Positions 8,396-17,489 of a stretch of 64,000 bases of DNA are shown in pieces. Below the pieces are notes generated by a model. The model had not been told where the DNA came from. It ran no database searches and saw only the letters and a list, made by a program, of their open reading frames with translations. How positions within the stretch are numbered: position 1 is the first letter of the stretch; the number at the start of each line of letters is the position of its first letter. This stretch comes from JACCZR01 sp963844805 (lineage in GTDB: Bacteria; Actinomycetota; Thermoleophilia; Solirubrobacterales; Thermoleophilaceae), in assembly GCA_963844805.1 (NCBI GenBank), contig CAWJPU010000001.1, forward strand, positions 310,001-374,000. Reading direction: 5' to 3'. The translations under genes and the position numbers were made by a program.

Positions 8396-10937
8396 ATGAG
8401 GGCCCTGGTGGTGTGTGCCTTGGCGGGCGCAGCGTTGGCTTGCTCGGCCGCACCGGCCTCGGCGAGTCTGTCGACCCTGCTCGCGAGCGGCAGCTGCAGC
8501 GACCGCGACGCGCTGGACGCGAACACGGGCAACGGCAACACGCTGCCCTTCAAGCTGTGCGACGACGGCGTGCCCAGCGCCGCGGGCGGCACGACTCCGA
8601 ACGCGACGCGCGCAGAGCGCCGTCGAGGTGCCCAGCGCCTACACCGGCATCGGCGGGCTGCCCGGGACGAACGCGGGTGAGGCCGTGCCGGGCGAGAACC
8701 CGCTCAACAACACGGTCGCGCTGGACGTCGACCTCTCGCTGCCCGACCCGGTCAAGTTCCCGACCAGCGGCAACCAGTACCCCGTCGTGGTGATGATGCA
8801 CGGCTGCTGCTCGGGCAACAAGACGAGCTGGGAGGGCCCGACCATCGACCCCGGGGGCGCGGAGAACTGGCACTACAACAACGCCTGGTTCGCCTCGCGG
8901 GGCTACATCGTGGTCACCTACACCGCCCGCGGGTTCGTCGACGGCAGCAACCACGGCTCGACCGGCCAGACGCAGCTCGACTCCGCCAAGTACGAGATCA
9001 ACGACTACCAGCACCTGGTGGGCCAGCTCGCCGACGCCGGCGACCTCGACCCGGGCTCGGGCACGGTGCGCGTGGACCCGCAGCGGATCGTCCCGACCGG
9101 CGGCTCGTACGGCGGCGGCTTCACCTGGCTGGCGCTGACCGACCCGACTTGGAACAGCCCCGGCGCCTCCACCCCGATGAAGGTGGTGGCCGCGGCGACG
9201 AAGTACGGCTGGACCAACCTGGTCGAGTCGCTGGTCCCGCGCGGCGACGACCGCCGTGACTCGCTGCCGGAGACCGATCCGGCCACGGTCAAGAGCCGGC
9301 TCGCCGCCACGCCGGGCTTCCCCAAGCGCTCGATCAACGCCGCCCTGTACGCCTCGGGCAAGACCGGAGTCCCGCCGGGGAGCTCACACACCACCTTCGC
9401 GCCCGACATCGACGAGGCCCAGGCCTGCCTGACCGCTCCGCCGACCCCGCCCCGCCCAACCCCCTGTGCGCCAACACGCTCGCCACCACTCTGCCCGCGC
9501 TTCATCGACGAGCGCTCGGCCTACTACCAGCAGGGCTTCTTCGACGGGCTGGCGGACAACTCGATCGCCGACGTGCCCGTGTTCAGCGCCGGCACCTTCA
9601 CCGACAAGCTGTTCCCCGCCGCCGAGCACCGGCGGATGGTCGAGCGGCTGAAGAGCACGAACGCGAGCTATCCGGTGCAGGAGTACTACGGCGACTACAA
9701 CCACTTCGTCCAGACCAAGCGCAAGGAGTTCGCGGACGTCTGCGGCGACGATGTGTGCGGCTACGAGGACTACCCCGGCGGTGACCTGAACGCCGACCCC
9801 CCGAGCCGCAGCCTCGAGCCGGGCGTGACCAAGCGGCTGAACGACTTCATAGACCACTACGCCGCGCCGCCAGCGAACGCGAGCGAGGGCACGCCCGCCT
9901 TCGATGTGACCGGCGCCCTCCAGGTCTGCCCGGGCAACGCCTCCTTCCTGGGGCGCGACCCCGACGAGCCCGGCTTGCGCTTCACCGCCGCGAATTTCGC
10001 CGCGCTCGCCCCGAACTCCCTCCAGGTGAACGCGGCCGGCACCCAGCTGACCTCCAACCCGGTACCGGGGGCCAACGCGCACGGCAAGACCGCGGATCCG
10101 GTCGGCAACCTCGCCACCAACGACGGCGCCTGCCCGGTCGAGCAGTCTCCCGGCGGGGTGGCGACGGCCGGGCCCGGCGTGGCGACCTACGACTCCCAGG
10201 CCCTCTCGCGCAACTTCACGATGCTGGGCCAGGCCAGGGTGACGGTGGCGCACACCGGCACCGGTCCCGCGCGCCAGCTCAACGCGCGCCTGTACGACCT
10301 CGCCCCCGACGGCGAGCAGGTGATGGTCGACCGGGGGGTCAAGCGGATCACCAGCGCGATCGGGCCCACCACCCTCGACCTGCACGGCGCGGGCTGGCGC
10401 TTCGCGTCGGGCCACAAGCTGCGCCTCGAGGTCACCCAGGACGACGAGACCTACATCAAGGCCTCGTCGCTGCCGTCGTCGTTGACGCTGTCGGGGGTCA
10501 CGATGAAGGTCCCGGTGCGTGAGTCCTCGGGCACGGTCGGCGGCGGGCCCGCGCCGCGGCCGCCGAGCGGCGGAAGCAGCGCGGGCTCCGGCTCGGGCTC
10601 GGGCCAGGCTCGGGCTCGGGCACGGGCTCGGGCGTCGGGCGCCCTGCCGCCCTGCGCTTCCTTCTTGCGCGCCACGCGGCGCCACGACCTGTCGCGCCAC
10701 CGGCGGCTGCGGGTGCGGATCGGCCTGCGGCGGCGGTCGCGCATCGCCGCCGTCGTGCGCCGGCGCGGCCCCCGGCGCTGGGCCCGGACGTCGCTGCGCA
10801 AGAACGCCGGCCGGCGCCTGGTCACCCTGCGCGTGAGCCGATCGGCGCGGCCCGGGCGCCACCGCCTTAAGGTCCGCATCTCGTGCGCCGGCAGCCGACC
10901 GCAGACCGTGTACCGCCGCGTCCGCTTCGTGCGGTGA
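8396..10937 (+). CDS. Secreted acyl-esterase/X-Pro dipeptidyl-peptidase-like hydrolase (S15 type), frameshifted
   Basis: About 845 residues after correcting one insertion near 8610. Order: signal peptide (MRALVVCALAGAALACSAAP), alpha/beta-hydrolase domain with the strand-turn VVVMMHGCCSGN, the nucleophile elbow GGSYGGG (Ser), and YGDYNHF supplying the likely catalytic His. A jelly-roll PepX_C-like domain follows, ending near LRLEVTQDDETY. Next is a Gly/Ser linker, then a very basic ~95-residue C-terminal module. The Ala-Arg repeat seen in the linker (~10605-10640) is the (GGCTCG)n repeat read in the wrong frame, so two compensating indels probably flank it. Function: extracellular ester or peptide hydrolysis. 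The next gene is a related enzyme with the same C-terminal module. Confidence 0.75.
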
Positions 10938-10956
10938 GCGCGCCCGGGCCGTCACC

Positions 10957-12671
10957 GTGGTGGGCGCGCTGGTCGCGCTGCTGGCCACCGCGGGGCCGGC
11001 GTCCGCGGCCTTCGTCGACGACGAGGCGCGCAACTTCGCCAAGACGGGCGAGCGCGATCGCTTCCTCACCACGACTCCGGCCTTTCAGAGCCGCCTGACC
11101 CAGGCTGCCGCGGATTCGCCCGTCGAGGTGGCGGCGATCCTGGCCGACGACCCCGCCCGCGGGAGCATGACCCAGAACTGGCTGCCATCAGCACTTTGAC
11201 GGCTGCGCGGGCGACGTCCGCTACTACGACTGGGACGACACCCCGGGCAACGTCCGCACCCCGGTCCTGTGGACCGCCCGCAGCGGGGCCACGATCTCCG
11301 GCCACGTCTGGGAGGTCAAGGGCGCGGGCACGGCGCCCAAGCCCGGCGTGGTGATCACCAACGGCTCGGTGCAGGCACCCGAGGAGCTGTACTGGAACGC
11401 GGCGGCGGAGCTGGCCAAGGCCGGCTACGTGGTGCTCACCTGGGACCCGCAGACCCAGGGCCGCTCCGACCGCTCGGGGGAGCCGCCCACCGAGAACGAG
11501 AACGCCACTGCCGCAGAGCGTCGGCGCGTTCACCGACGGCACCCAGGACGCGCTGGACTTCTTCGAGTCCACGCCGTCGGCGCTCTTCGCGCCGCGCGCC
11601 AGCCGCACCAACGCGGCGGTCACCCACACCGCCAAGCAGGACGCGCGGGTGGCCGCCGGCAAGAACGCGGCCTTCAACCCGCTCCACGCCAGCCTCGACC
11701 GGACCAGGATCGGGCTGGCCGGCAACTCGCTGGGCGCACGGGCGGTCTCGGAGATCGCCTCGGTGGACACGCGCGTCGACGCCCTGGTCGCCTGGGACGC
11801 GCTGTCGGGGACCTTCACGCCGCGGGTGCCGGGCCTCGGGCTGTCGGGCGACTACGGCATCGGCGGCGGCTGCTCGACCGGCGTGACGCCGACCCCCTGC
11901 ACCTCGCCGCTGGACCCGCAGGCCGCCAACGGCGCCTCGCGCACCTTCAGCGACGCCGACGTGCCCACGGGCCAGATCAACACGCGTGCCGGGACCCACT
12001 TCGAGTCGGCCCTGATCCCCAACGCGATCTTCCCGGCCACGCTGCGCGGAATCGATCAGCTCGCCTGGTACACGGTGGCCTGGATGGACCGCTGGGTGAA
12101 GGGCGACGCCTCGGCCGACTCTCGCCTGCTCACGTCCCGCTGGCACCGCGACCCCAAGGACTTCAGCATCGACCCGGCCGGCCGGGGCAACCTGTTCTCG
12201 GCCAACCTGCGCTCCCGGTTCGACTTCCCGCGCGCCGACGGGTCCGGCCAGGTCCTGTGCGAGGACCTGCGCCAGGGCTGCGGGCTGCTGGTCAACGACG
12301 CCCCGCCGCTGCCCACGGGGTCCGCGACGGCGCCCAAGCCCTCCAGCACCGCACCAGCACCAGCCCGGCCGCCGGGCTTCCGCCCTGCGCCTCGAGCCTG
12401 CGCGCCACTCGCCGGCTCGACCTCTCGCAGCGCAAGCGCCTGCGGGTGCGCATCGGCCTGTGGCGCCGCGCGCGCATCGCCGCGGTGGTGCGCCGGCGCG
12501 GGCTGCGCCGGTGGGCGGTCACCTCGCGCCGTGCGGGCGCCGGCCGCCGGCTCATCACGATGCGGTGTCAGCCGTCGCGCGCGGCCGGGCGTCTACCGCC
12601 TGAAGGTCCGCCTCTCCTGCTCGGGGCGGCGGCCGCAGACGGTCTACCGGCGCGTGCGCTTCGTGCCCTAG
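10957..12671 (+). CDS. Secreted alpha/beta-hydrolase with Arg-rich C-terminal module (several frameshifts)
   Basis: Reading through lesions near 11190, 11515, ~12385 and 12568 gives ~570 residues. GTG 10957 begins a signal peptide (VVGALVALLATAGPASAAF). Core features are PGVVITNGSVQAPEELYW, the strand AGYVVLTWDPQTQGRSD, and the nucleophile elbow GLAGNSLGARAV (Ser in GNSLG). The C-terminus repeats the basic module of the preceding gene (CASSLRATRRLDLSQ, RRPQTVYRRVRFV). Only 19 bases separate it from the upstream hydrolase, so they form a tandem, probably co-transcribed pair. Likely an extracellular esterase or lipase; the substrate is unknown. Multiple indels make the exact sequence unreliable. 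Confidence 0.65.
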
Positions 12672-12673
12672 AC

Positions 12674-13018
12674 CTAGACCAGCACCGTGTCGTCGTGCGA
12701 GTACGGCGGCGAGCAGCAGCACAGCAGCACCAGCGGCTCCTCGCCCTCGTTCCAGAGCTGATGCTCGGCTCCCGGCGGGATCGTCACGCAATCGCCCGCG
12801 GCGACGGGAAAGGTCTCCTTCCCCAGCCGCATGCGCCCGCTGCCCGCCGTGAACAGGTACAGCTCCTCGGTGCGCCGGTGGTAGTGCGGCGCCGTCGCCC
12901 CGCCCGCGGGGACCGTCGCCTCGGCCAGGCTCTGCTCGTCGGTGTTCTCGTACTCGCGGATCTCCGAGCCGTCCAGCGTGGTGAACGCTTCGAGCTGCGA
13001 GCGACTGACCAGCCGCAT
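12674..13018 (-). CDS. Small cupin-domain protein
   Basis: 114 residues forming one double-stranded beta-helix. Cupin motif 1 is visible as HYHRRTEELYLFTAGSGRM, with two His and one Glu as metal ligands. Motif 2 is PGAEHQLWNEGEEPLVLL, with the fourth ligand His. A run of three Cys (LLCCCS) follows. It is the last gene of a three-gene minus-strand operon: its ATG overlaps the stop of clpS (TGATG). Such single cupins often act as metal-dependent isomerases, dioxygenases or sugar-binding proteins, and the reaction cannot be assigned. It converges with the secreted hydrolase gene, with 2 bases between stops. Confidence 0.8.
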   Translation of the reverse strand: MRLVSRSQLEAFTTLDGSEIREYENTDEQSLAEATVPAGGATAPHYHRRTEELYLFTAGSGRMRLGKETFPVAAGDCVTIPPGAEHQLWNEGEEPLVLLCCCSPPYSHDDTVLV

Positions 13019-13308
13019 CAGCCGCGCTCGAGGGGCGCCATGGTCAGGCCGGCGTCGTTGAGCTGCTCCCAGTAGTGCTCGGCGGGCTCCTTGGGGCCCG
13101 ACCAGACGATCGCCTGGCCGGTGTTGTGGATCTTGTCGGCGATCGCGTAGCCCTGGTCCAGGCTCACGCCGGGGATGATCCGCGACAGCGCCGCGGCGAC
13201 GCCGTCGAAGGTGTTGTGGTCGTCGTTGAGGACGATCACCCGCCATTCGCCGCCCGTGCCGCCGCCCGGCTCCTCCACCCGCGGGACCTCGATGGTCTCC
13301 GTGCTCAC
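13018..13308 (-). CDS. clpS: ClpS-family adaptor of the Clp protease
   Basis: 96 residues. After an acidic, flexible ~22-residue N-terminal tail comes the ClpS core. WRVIVLNDDHNTFDGV contains the NDDxNT signature that binds N-degron residues, and HNTGQAIVWSGPKE matches the second half of the fold. ClpS docks on ClpC or ClpA and delivers substrates with destabilising N-terminal residues. GTG 13308 overlaps the TGA of the upstream MBL gene (GTGA), and the stop overlaps the cupin ATG, so all three are translationally coupled. No clp protease subunit gene is nearby. The domain call is firm; substrate choice in this organism is not known. Confidence 0.9.
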   Translation of the reverse strand: MSTETIEVPRVEEPGGGTGGEWRVIVLNDDHNTFDGVAAALSRIIPGVSLDQGYAIADKIHNTGQAIVWSGPKEPAEHYWEQLNDAGLTMAPLERG

Positions 13309-14153
13309 GCCGCGGACTCCTTCTCCGCCCGCTTGCGCCAGTAGCGCTCCAGGCCCATGTACAGCTGGTCGGTGGGCGCCGCCTGGCGCAGGCGCTGGGC
13401 CGCGACCTCGTCGGTGGCCTCGCGCGCGGCCTCGTCCAGGTGGCGGATGAACTCCCCCTCGCCCTCGCTGCGGGCCCGGTCGGCGCTGTCGAGCAGCGAG
13501 GTGCGCACCCGGTGCAGCTGGTCCTCGACGTCGGTCACGCGCCCGAAGTGGGTGAGGCACAGCGCGGCGGGATCCCAGGCCGCGACGGTGTGCAGCGAGT
13601 CCAGCCAGGCCTCGACGTCGATCTCCGGCGGCGGTGTGGGCGCGCGCGTGTGCTCGTAGGGCGGGACGCGCACGCCGGCGACGTCCCCGACGAAGGCATC
13701 GCCCTCCTCGGACAGGTAGGAGACGTGGTGCCAGGCGTGGCCGGGAGTGGCGGCCACGAGGAGGTTCTCCACGCTCTCGCCGCCCTTGAGCACGTGGATG
13801 CGGTTCTCGGGGACGGGCTCGACCTCGCCCCACAGGCGGTGCATCGCGTCGCCGTAGAGGCGCGAGGCGCTCTGCAGCAGCTTCGACGGGTCCACCAGGT
13901 GCGGCGCGCCGACCTCGTGCACGAACACCTGCAGATCGGGAAAGCGGGCCGCCAGCGTCCCCGAGGCGCCGGCGTGGTCGAGGTGGATGTGGGTGAGCAG
14001 CAGCGCACGTGGCTGGACGTCCCCCAGGCCCTCCAGGAGCGCATCGAGGCAGCTCGCGGGGCCGGGGTCCACGATCAGGCCGTCGTGGAGCTCGTAGGCG
14101 CAGATGACCCGGTCCTCGCCCTGATGCATGAGATCGATGGCTCTGGTCGGCAC
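13305..14153 (-). CDS. MBL-fold metallo-hydrolase
   Basis: About 282 residues. The metallo-beta-lactamase core shows YELHDGLIVDPGPASCLDAL, the metal motif THIHLDHAG (HxHxDH), PGHAWHHVSYL, FVGDVAG with the bridging Asp, and a final metal His near CLTHFG. The C-terminal ~80 residues are helical. Hydrolases of this type cleave thioesters, phosphodiesters or lactones, and no substrate is evident. GTG 14153 is chosen because RAIDLMH resembles the conserved beginning; ATG 14129 is the alternative. First gene of a three-gene coupled operon (MBL-ClpS-cupin), divergent from the cyclase-domain gene 54 bases away. Confidence 0.8.
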   Translation of the reverse strand: MPTRAIDLMHQGEDRVICAYELHDGLIVDPGPASCLDALLEGLGDVQPRALLLTHIHLDHAGASGTLAARFPDLQVFVHEVGAPHLVDPSKLLQSASRLYGDAMHRLWGEVEPVPENRIHVLKGGESVENLLVAATPGHAWHHVSYLSEEGDAFVGDVAGVRVPPYEHTRAPTPPPEIDVEAWLDSLHTVAAWDPAALCLTHFGRVTDVEDQLHRVRTSLLDSADRARSEGEGEFIRHLDEAAREATDEVAAQRLRQAAPTDQLYMGLERYWRKRAEKESAA

Positions 14154-14207
14154 AGACAGAAGGTTCCCAGGTGCCGCTCGGGATAAGCTCGCCCGGAGGT
14201 AGCGAAG

Positions 14208-17200
14208 GTGCCCGCACAGGAGACCGGAACAGGTCGGCAGGCGCGCCCCCGGCGCGCCGTGAAGACCCTGCTCTTCACGGACATCGTGGGGTCGACCGAG
14301 CACATCGCCAGGCTCCAGGACAGCGGCTGGCGCGACCTGCTGGATCGCCACGACAGCCTCGCTCTGCGACCTGGCCTCCGCGGCCGGAGGCGAGCTCGTC
14401 AGCCGGTCCGGTGACGGCCTGTTCTTCACCTTCGCCTCCCCCGGCGCGGGGGTGCGCTGCGCCGAGGAGGCGATCGCGTCGGTGCGCGCCCTCGGGATCG
14501 AGCTGCGCGCCGGGGTCCATCTGGGCGAGGTCGAGCACTCGGAGTCCACGCTGACCGGCATGGCGGTCCACGTGGCGGCCCGGGTGAGCGGCCTGGCCCA
14601 GCCGGGCGAAGTGCTGGTCTCCGCGCCGGTGCGGGACCTGCTGGCCGGCGAGGACTTCGACCTGGCCGAGCGGGGCACGCACACGCTGAAGGGCGTCCCG
14701 GGCCGCTGGCCGCTCTACACGCTGCGCTCCGAGCGCCTGGGCCACCCCGTAGCGGCGGCGGTGCCGGTCGAGCGCTCGTCGTCGGACCTCGTGGGCCGCG
14801 AGCACGAGCTTGGCGAGCTGCGCGAGGCGGTCTCGCGGGCGGGTGCGGGGCGCGGGTCGCTGTGGATGCTCTCCGGAGAGCCCGGGGTGGGCAAGACCCG
14901 GCTGGCGGACGCCGCCGAGGGGCTGGCCGGCGAGGCCGGGCTCGCCACCTACTGGGGCCGCTGCTGGGAGGGCGGGGGCGCCCCCGCCTACTGGGCCTGG
15001 ACGCAGGTGGTCCGCGCGATGCAGCGCACCGACAGCGCCGATGGGCTCGGCCCGCTGGGTGCCGAGCCACGGGCCGGAGAGGAGACCGAGGACGCCCGCT
15101 TCGCGCTGTTCGACGCCTTCACCGGCTTCATCGAGAAGCGCTCGGCGGAGCAGCCCATGCTGATCGTGCTCGACGACCTCCACGCCGCCGACGTCCCCTC
15201 GCTCCTGCTGCTCGAGTTCCTGGCCCGCGATCTGCGCCGCCTGCCCCTCGTGGTGCTGGTGACGATGCGCCCCGACGAGCTGGAGCCCGAGACCCGCGAC
15301 GTGGTCGCGCGGGTCGCGCGCGAGGCAACGCCGCTGTGGATCGCCGGGCTGGACCCCGCCGAGGCCGAGGCCCTGATCCACCAGCGCACCGGCGCGGCGC
15401 AGGACCCGCGCGTGACCGAGGCGCTGCACGAGGTGACGGAGGGCAACCCGTTCTTCCTCGGCGAGGTGGTGCGCCTGCTCCACGCCGAGGGGCGGCTGGA
15501 GCACCCCGAGAGCCTGCGCGAAGGGCTGCCGCTGCCGGCCGGGGTGCGCGACGCCGTCCGCCGCCGCCTGGAGCCGCTGAGCGCCGACGCGCTGGGCGTG
15601 CTGGCCACCGCGGCGGTGCTGGGCAAGGAGTTCACGCTGCCGGCGCTGGAGGGTGCGACGGACCGCGATGACGTCTTCGAGCTGCTGCAGGAGGCCTTGG
15701 AGCGCCGCGTGGTGGTGAGCGGCGGCGTCCCGGGCCGCATGCGCTTCGCCCACGCGCTGTTCCGCGAGGTGCTGGTGGAGGGCCTCGGCGCGAGCGACCG
15801 CGCGGAGGCCCACCGGCGCTGCGCCGAGGCGCTGGAGCGGCTGTACGCCGACGACCCCGAGCCGCGGCTGGCGGAGCTGGCCCACCACTGGCTCGAGGCC
15901 GTGCCCGCCGTGCCGCCTGAGCGGGGCATCGACCTGGCGGCGCGGGCCGGGGACCGGTCGATGAGCCTGCTGGCCTACGAGGAGGCCGCGCGGCTGTACC
16001 GCCGCGCGCTCGCCGCGCTGGAGCTGCGCGCGGCGGGCACCGACCCCGCCCGGCGGCGCGACCTCCTGCTGGAGCTGGGCGCCGCCCTGCGCAAGGCCGG
16101 CGACCCGGTGGCGGCCCGGGCCGGCTTCCTGGAGGCAGCGGAGCTGTCGGCGCGGCTGGGCCAGGCCGAGCGCCAAGCGCAGGCCGCCCTGGGCTACGCC
16201 GGGCGCTACTGGACCAGCGGCGTGGTGGACGAGCAGGTGGTGGCGGTGCTGGAGGACGCGCTGGCGGCCCTCACCCCCGAGGACACGCTGCTGCGCGCCG
16301 CTGTCCTGGCCCGCCTCTCGACCGAGCTCTACTACGCCCCCTCCGACGAGCGCGCCGACGCCTTCAGCGCCGAGGCGGTCGCCATGGCCGAGCGGATCGG
16401 GGACCCCGGCGCGCTGGCCTCGGTGCTCGACGCCCGCCTGGCAGCGACCTGGGGCCCCGACAACCTGGACGAGCGCCTGGCCGCCTCGCGGCGCGCCCAG
16501 GACCTGGCCGCGCGGGCCGGCGACCGCGAGACGGCCCTGCGCGACGGCGCCTTCCTCGTCACCTGCCTGCTGGAGCACGGCGACATGGCCGAGGCCGACG
16601 CCCAGCTCGAGTCGCTGCGCTCGCGAGCGCGCTACCTGCACCAGCCAAGGTTCCTCTGGCACGTCGCCACGCTCCGGTCGCTGCGCGCGCTGATGGCCGG
16701 GCGCCTGGACGAGGCGGGCCGGCTGGCGGAGGACGCCCTCGCTGCGGGCCTGCAGGCCGACGAGCGCAACGCCCGCCACACGCACGCGATCCAGATGAGC
16801 ACGCAGCGGTACCTGGAGGGCCGCCTGGACGAGATCGAGGTGCCGCTGCGCGCCTTCGTGGAGCGCTACCCCACCCTCGTGGGCTGGCGCTGCGCGCTGG
16901 CCCTGCTGCTGGCCGAGCTGGGGCGCTCCTCGGAGGCCGCCCGCGAGCTCGACGTGGCCGCCGCCGCGGGCTTCGCCGGCCAGCGGCGCGACAGCCACTG
17001 GCTGCTGGCAGCCTGCCGCGCAGCGGATTGCGCCGCGAAGATCGGCCACACCGGCGTCGCCGAGGACCTGCGCGAGCAGCTGCTGCCCTACGCCCGGCGC
17101 CAGGTGGTGCTCGGCCGGGTGGCGACGATCTCGATCGGCTCCGCCGCGCGCTACCTCGGCCTGGCCGAGGCGGCCACCGGCCGGGCCGACGCGGCGCGTC

Positions 17201-17431
17201 GAGCACCTGGAGGCCGCGGTGGCCGACAACTCGCGTTGGGGCTCGCGTCCCTGGGCCGCGCACGCCGAGGTGGACCTCGCACGCGTCCTGCTGGACCGCG
17301 ACGCGCCGGGCGACCGAGAGCGCGCCGCCGGCCTGGCCGACGGCGCGCAGGCCACCGCCGCGGAGCTGGGCCTGGCCTTCGTCGCCGAGCGGGCGGCGCC
17401 CCTGAGCACCCGGGCTCACGGGAGCTCGTGA
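14208..17431 (+). CDS. Class III cyclase-domain / AAA ATPase / helical-repeat signalling protein
   Basis: About 1075 residues after correcting insertions near 14362 and 17198. The N-terminal nucleotide cyclase homology domain has VKTLLFTDIVGSTEH (first metal Asp) and ELVSRSGDGLFFTF (second metal Asp). In GMAVHVAARVSGLA the usual Asn of the N-x3-R pair is His, so catalytic activity is doubtful. Then a STAND-like ATPase: Walker A GEPGVGKTRL and Walker B MLIVLDDLHAAD. The last ~500 residues are Ala/Leu/Arg-rich helical repeats of TPR type. Proteins of this architecture are common in actinobacteria as large cytoplasmic sensors. A Shine-Dalgarno GGAGGT sits 8 bases before GTG 14208. The output is unknown. 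Confidence 0.8.
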
Positions 17432-17475
17432 TCTACGTGCCGTCGATCTTCGGGCTGAATCAGCTCGCCGGGACG

Positions 17476-17481
17476 TAGAAT
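17476..17481 (+). promoter_or_regulatory. -10 element of ecm (leaderless)
   Basis: TAGAAT ends 8 bases before GTG 17490, so transcription should begin at or next to the start codon. No Shine-Dalgarno is present. Confidence 0.6.
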
Positions 17482-17489
17482 GGGCGGCC

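Noticed and set aside
14275..17409. A 1044-codon open frame on the minus strand opposite the cyclase/ATPase gene
   Set aside because: It is a shadow of high-GC codon bias: low-complexity Gln/Arg/Gly composition and no domain motifs, while the plus strand shows Walker A/B and cyclase motifs in one long protein.
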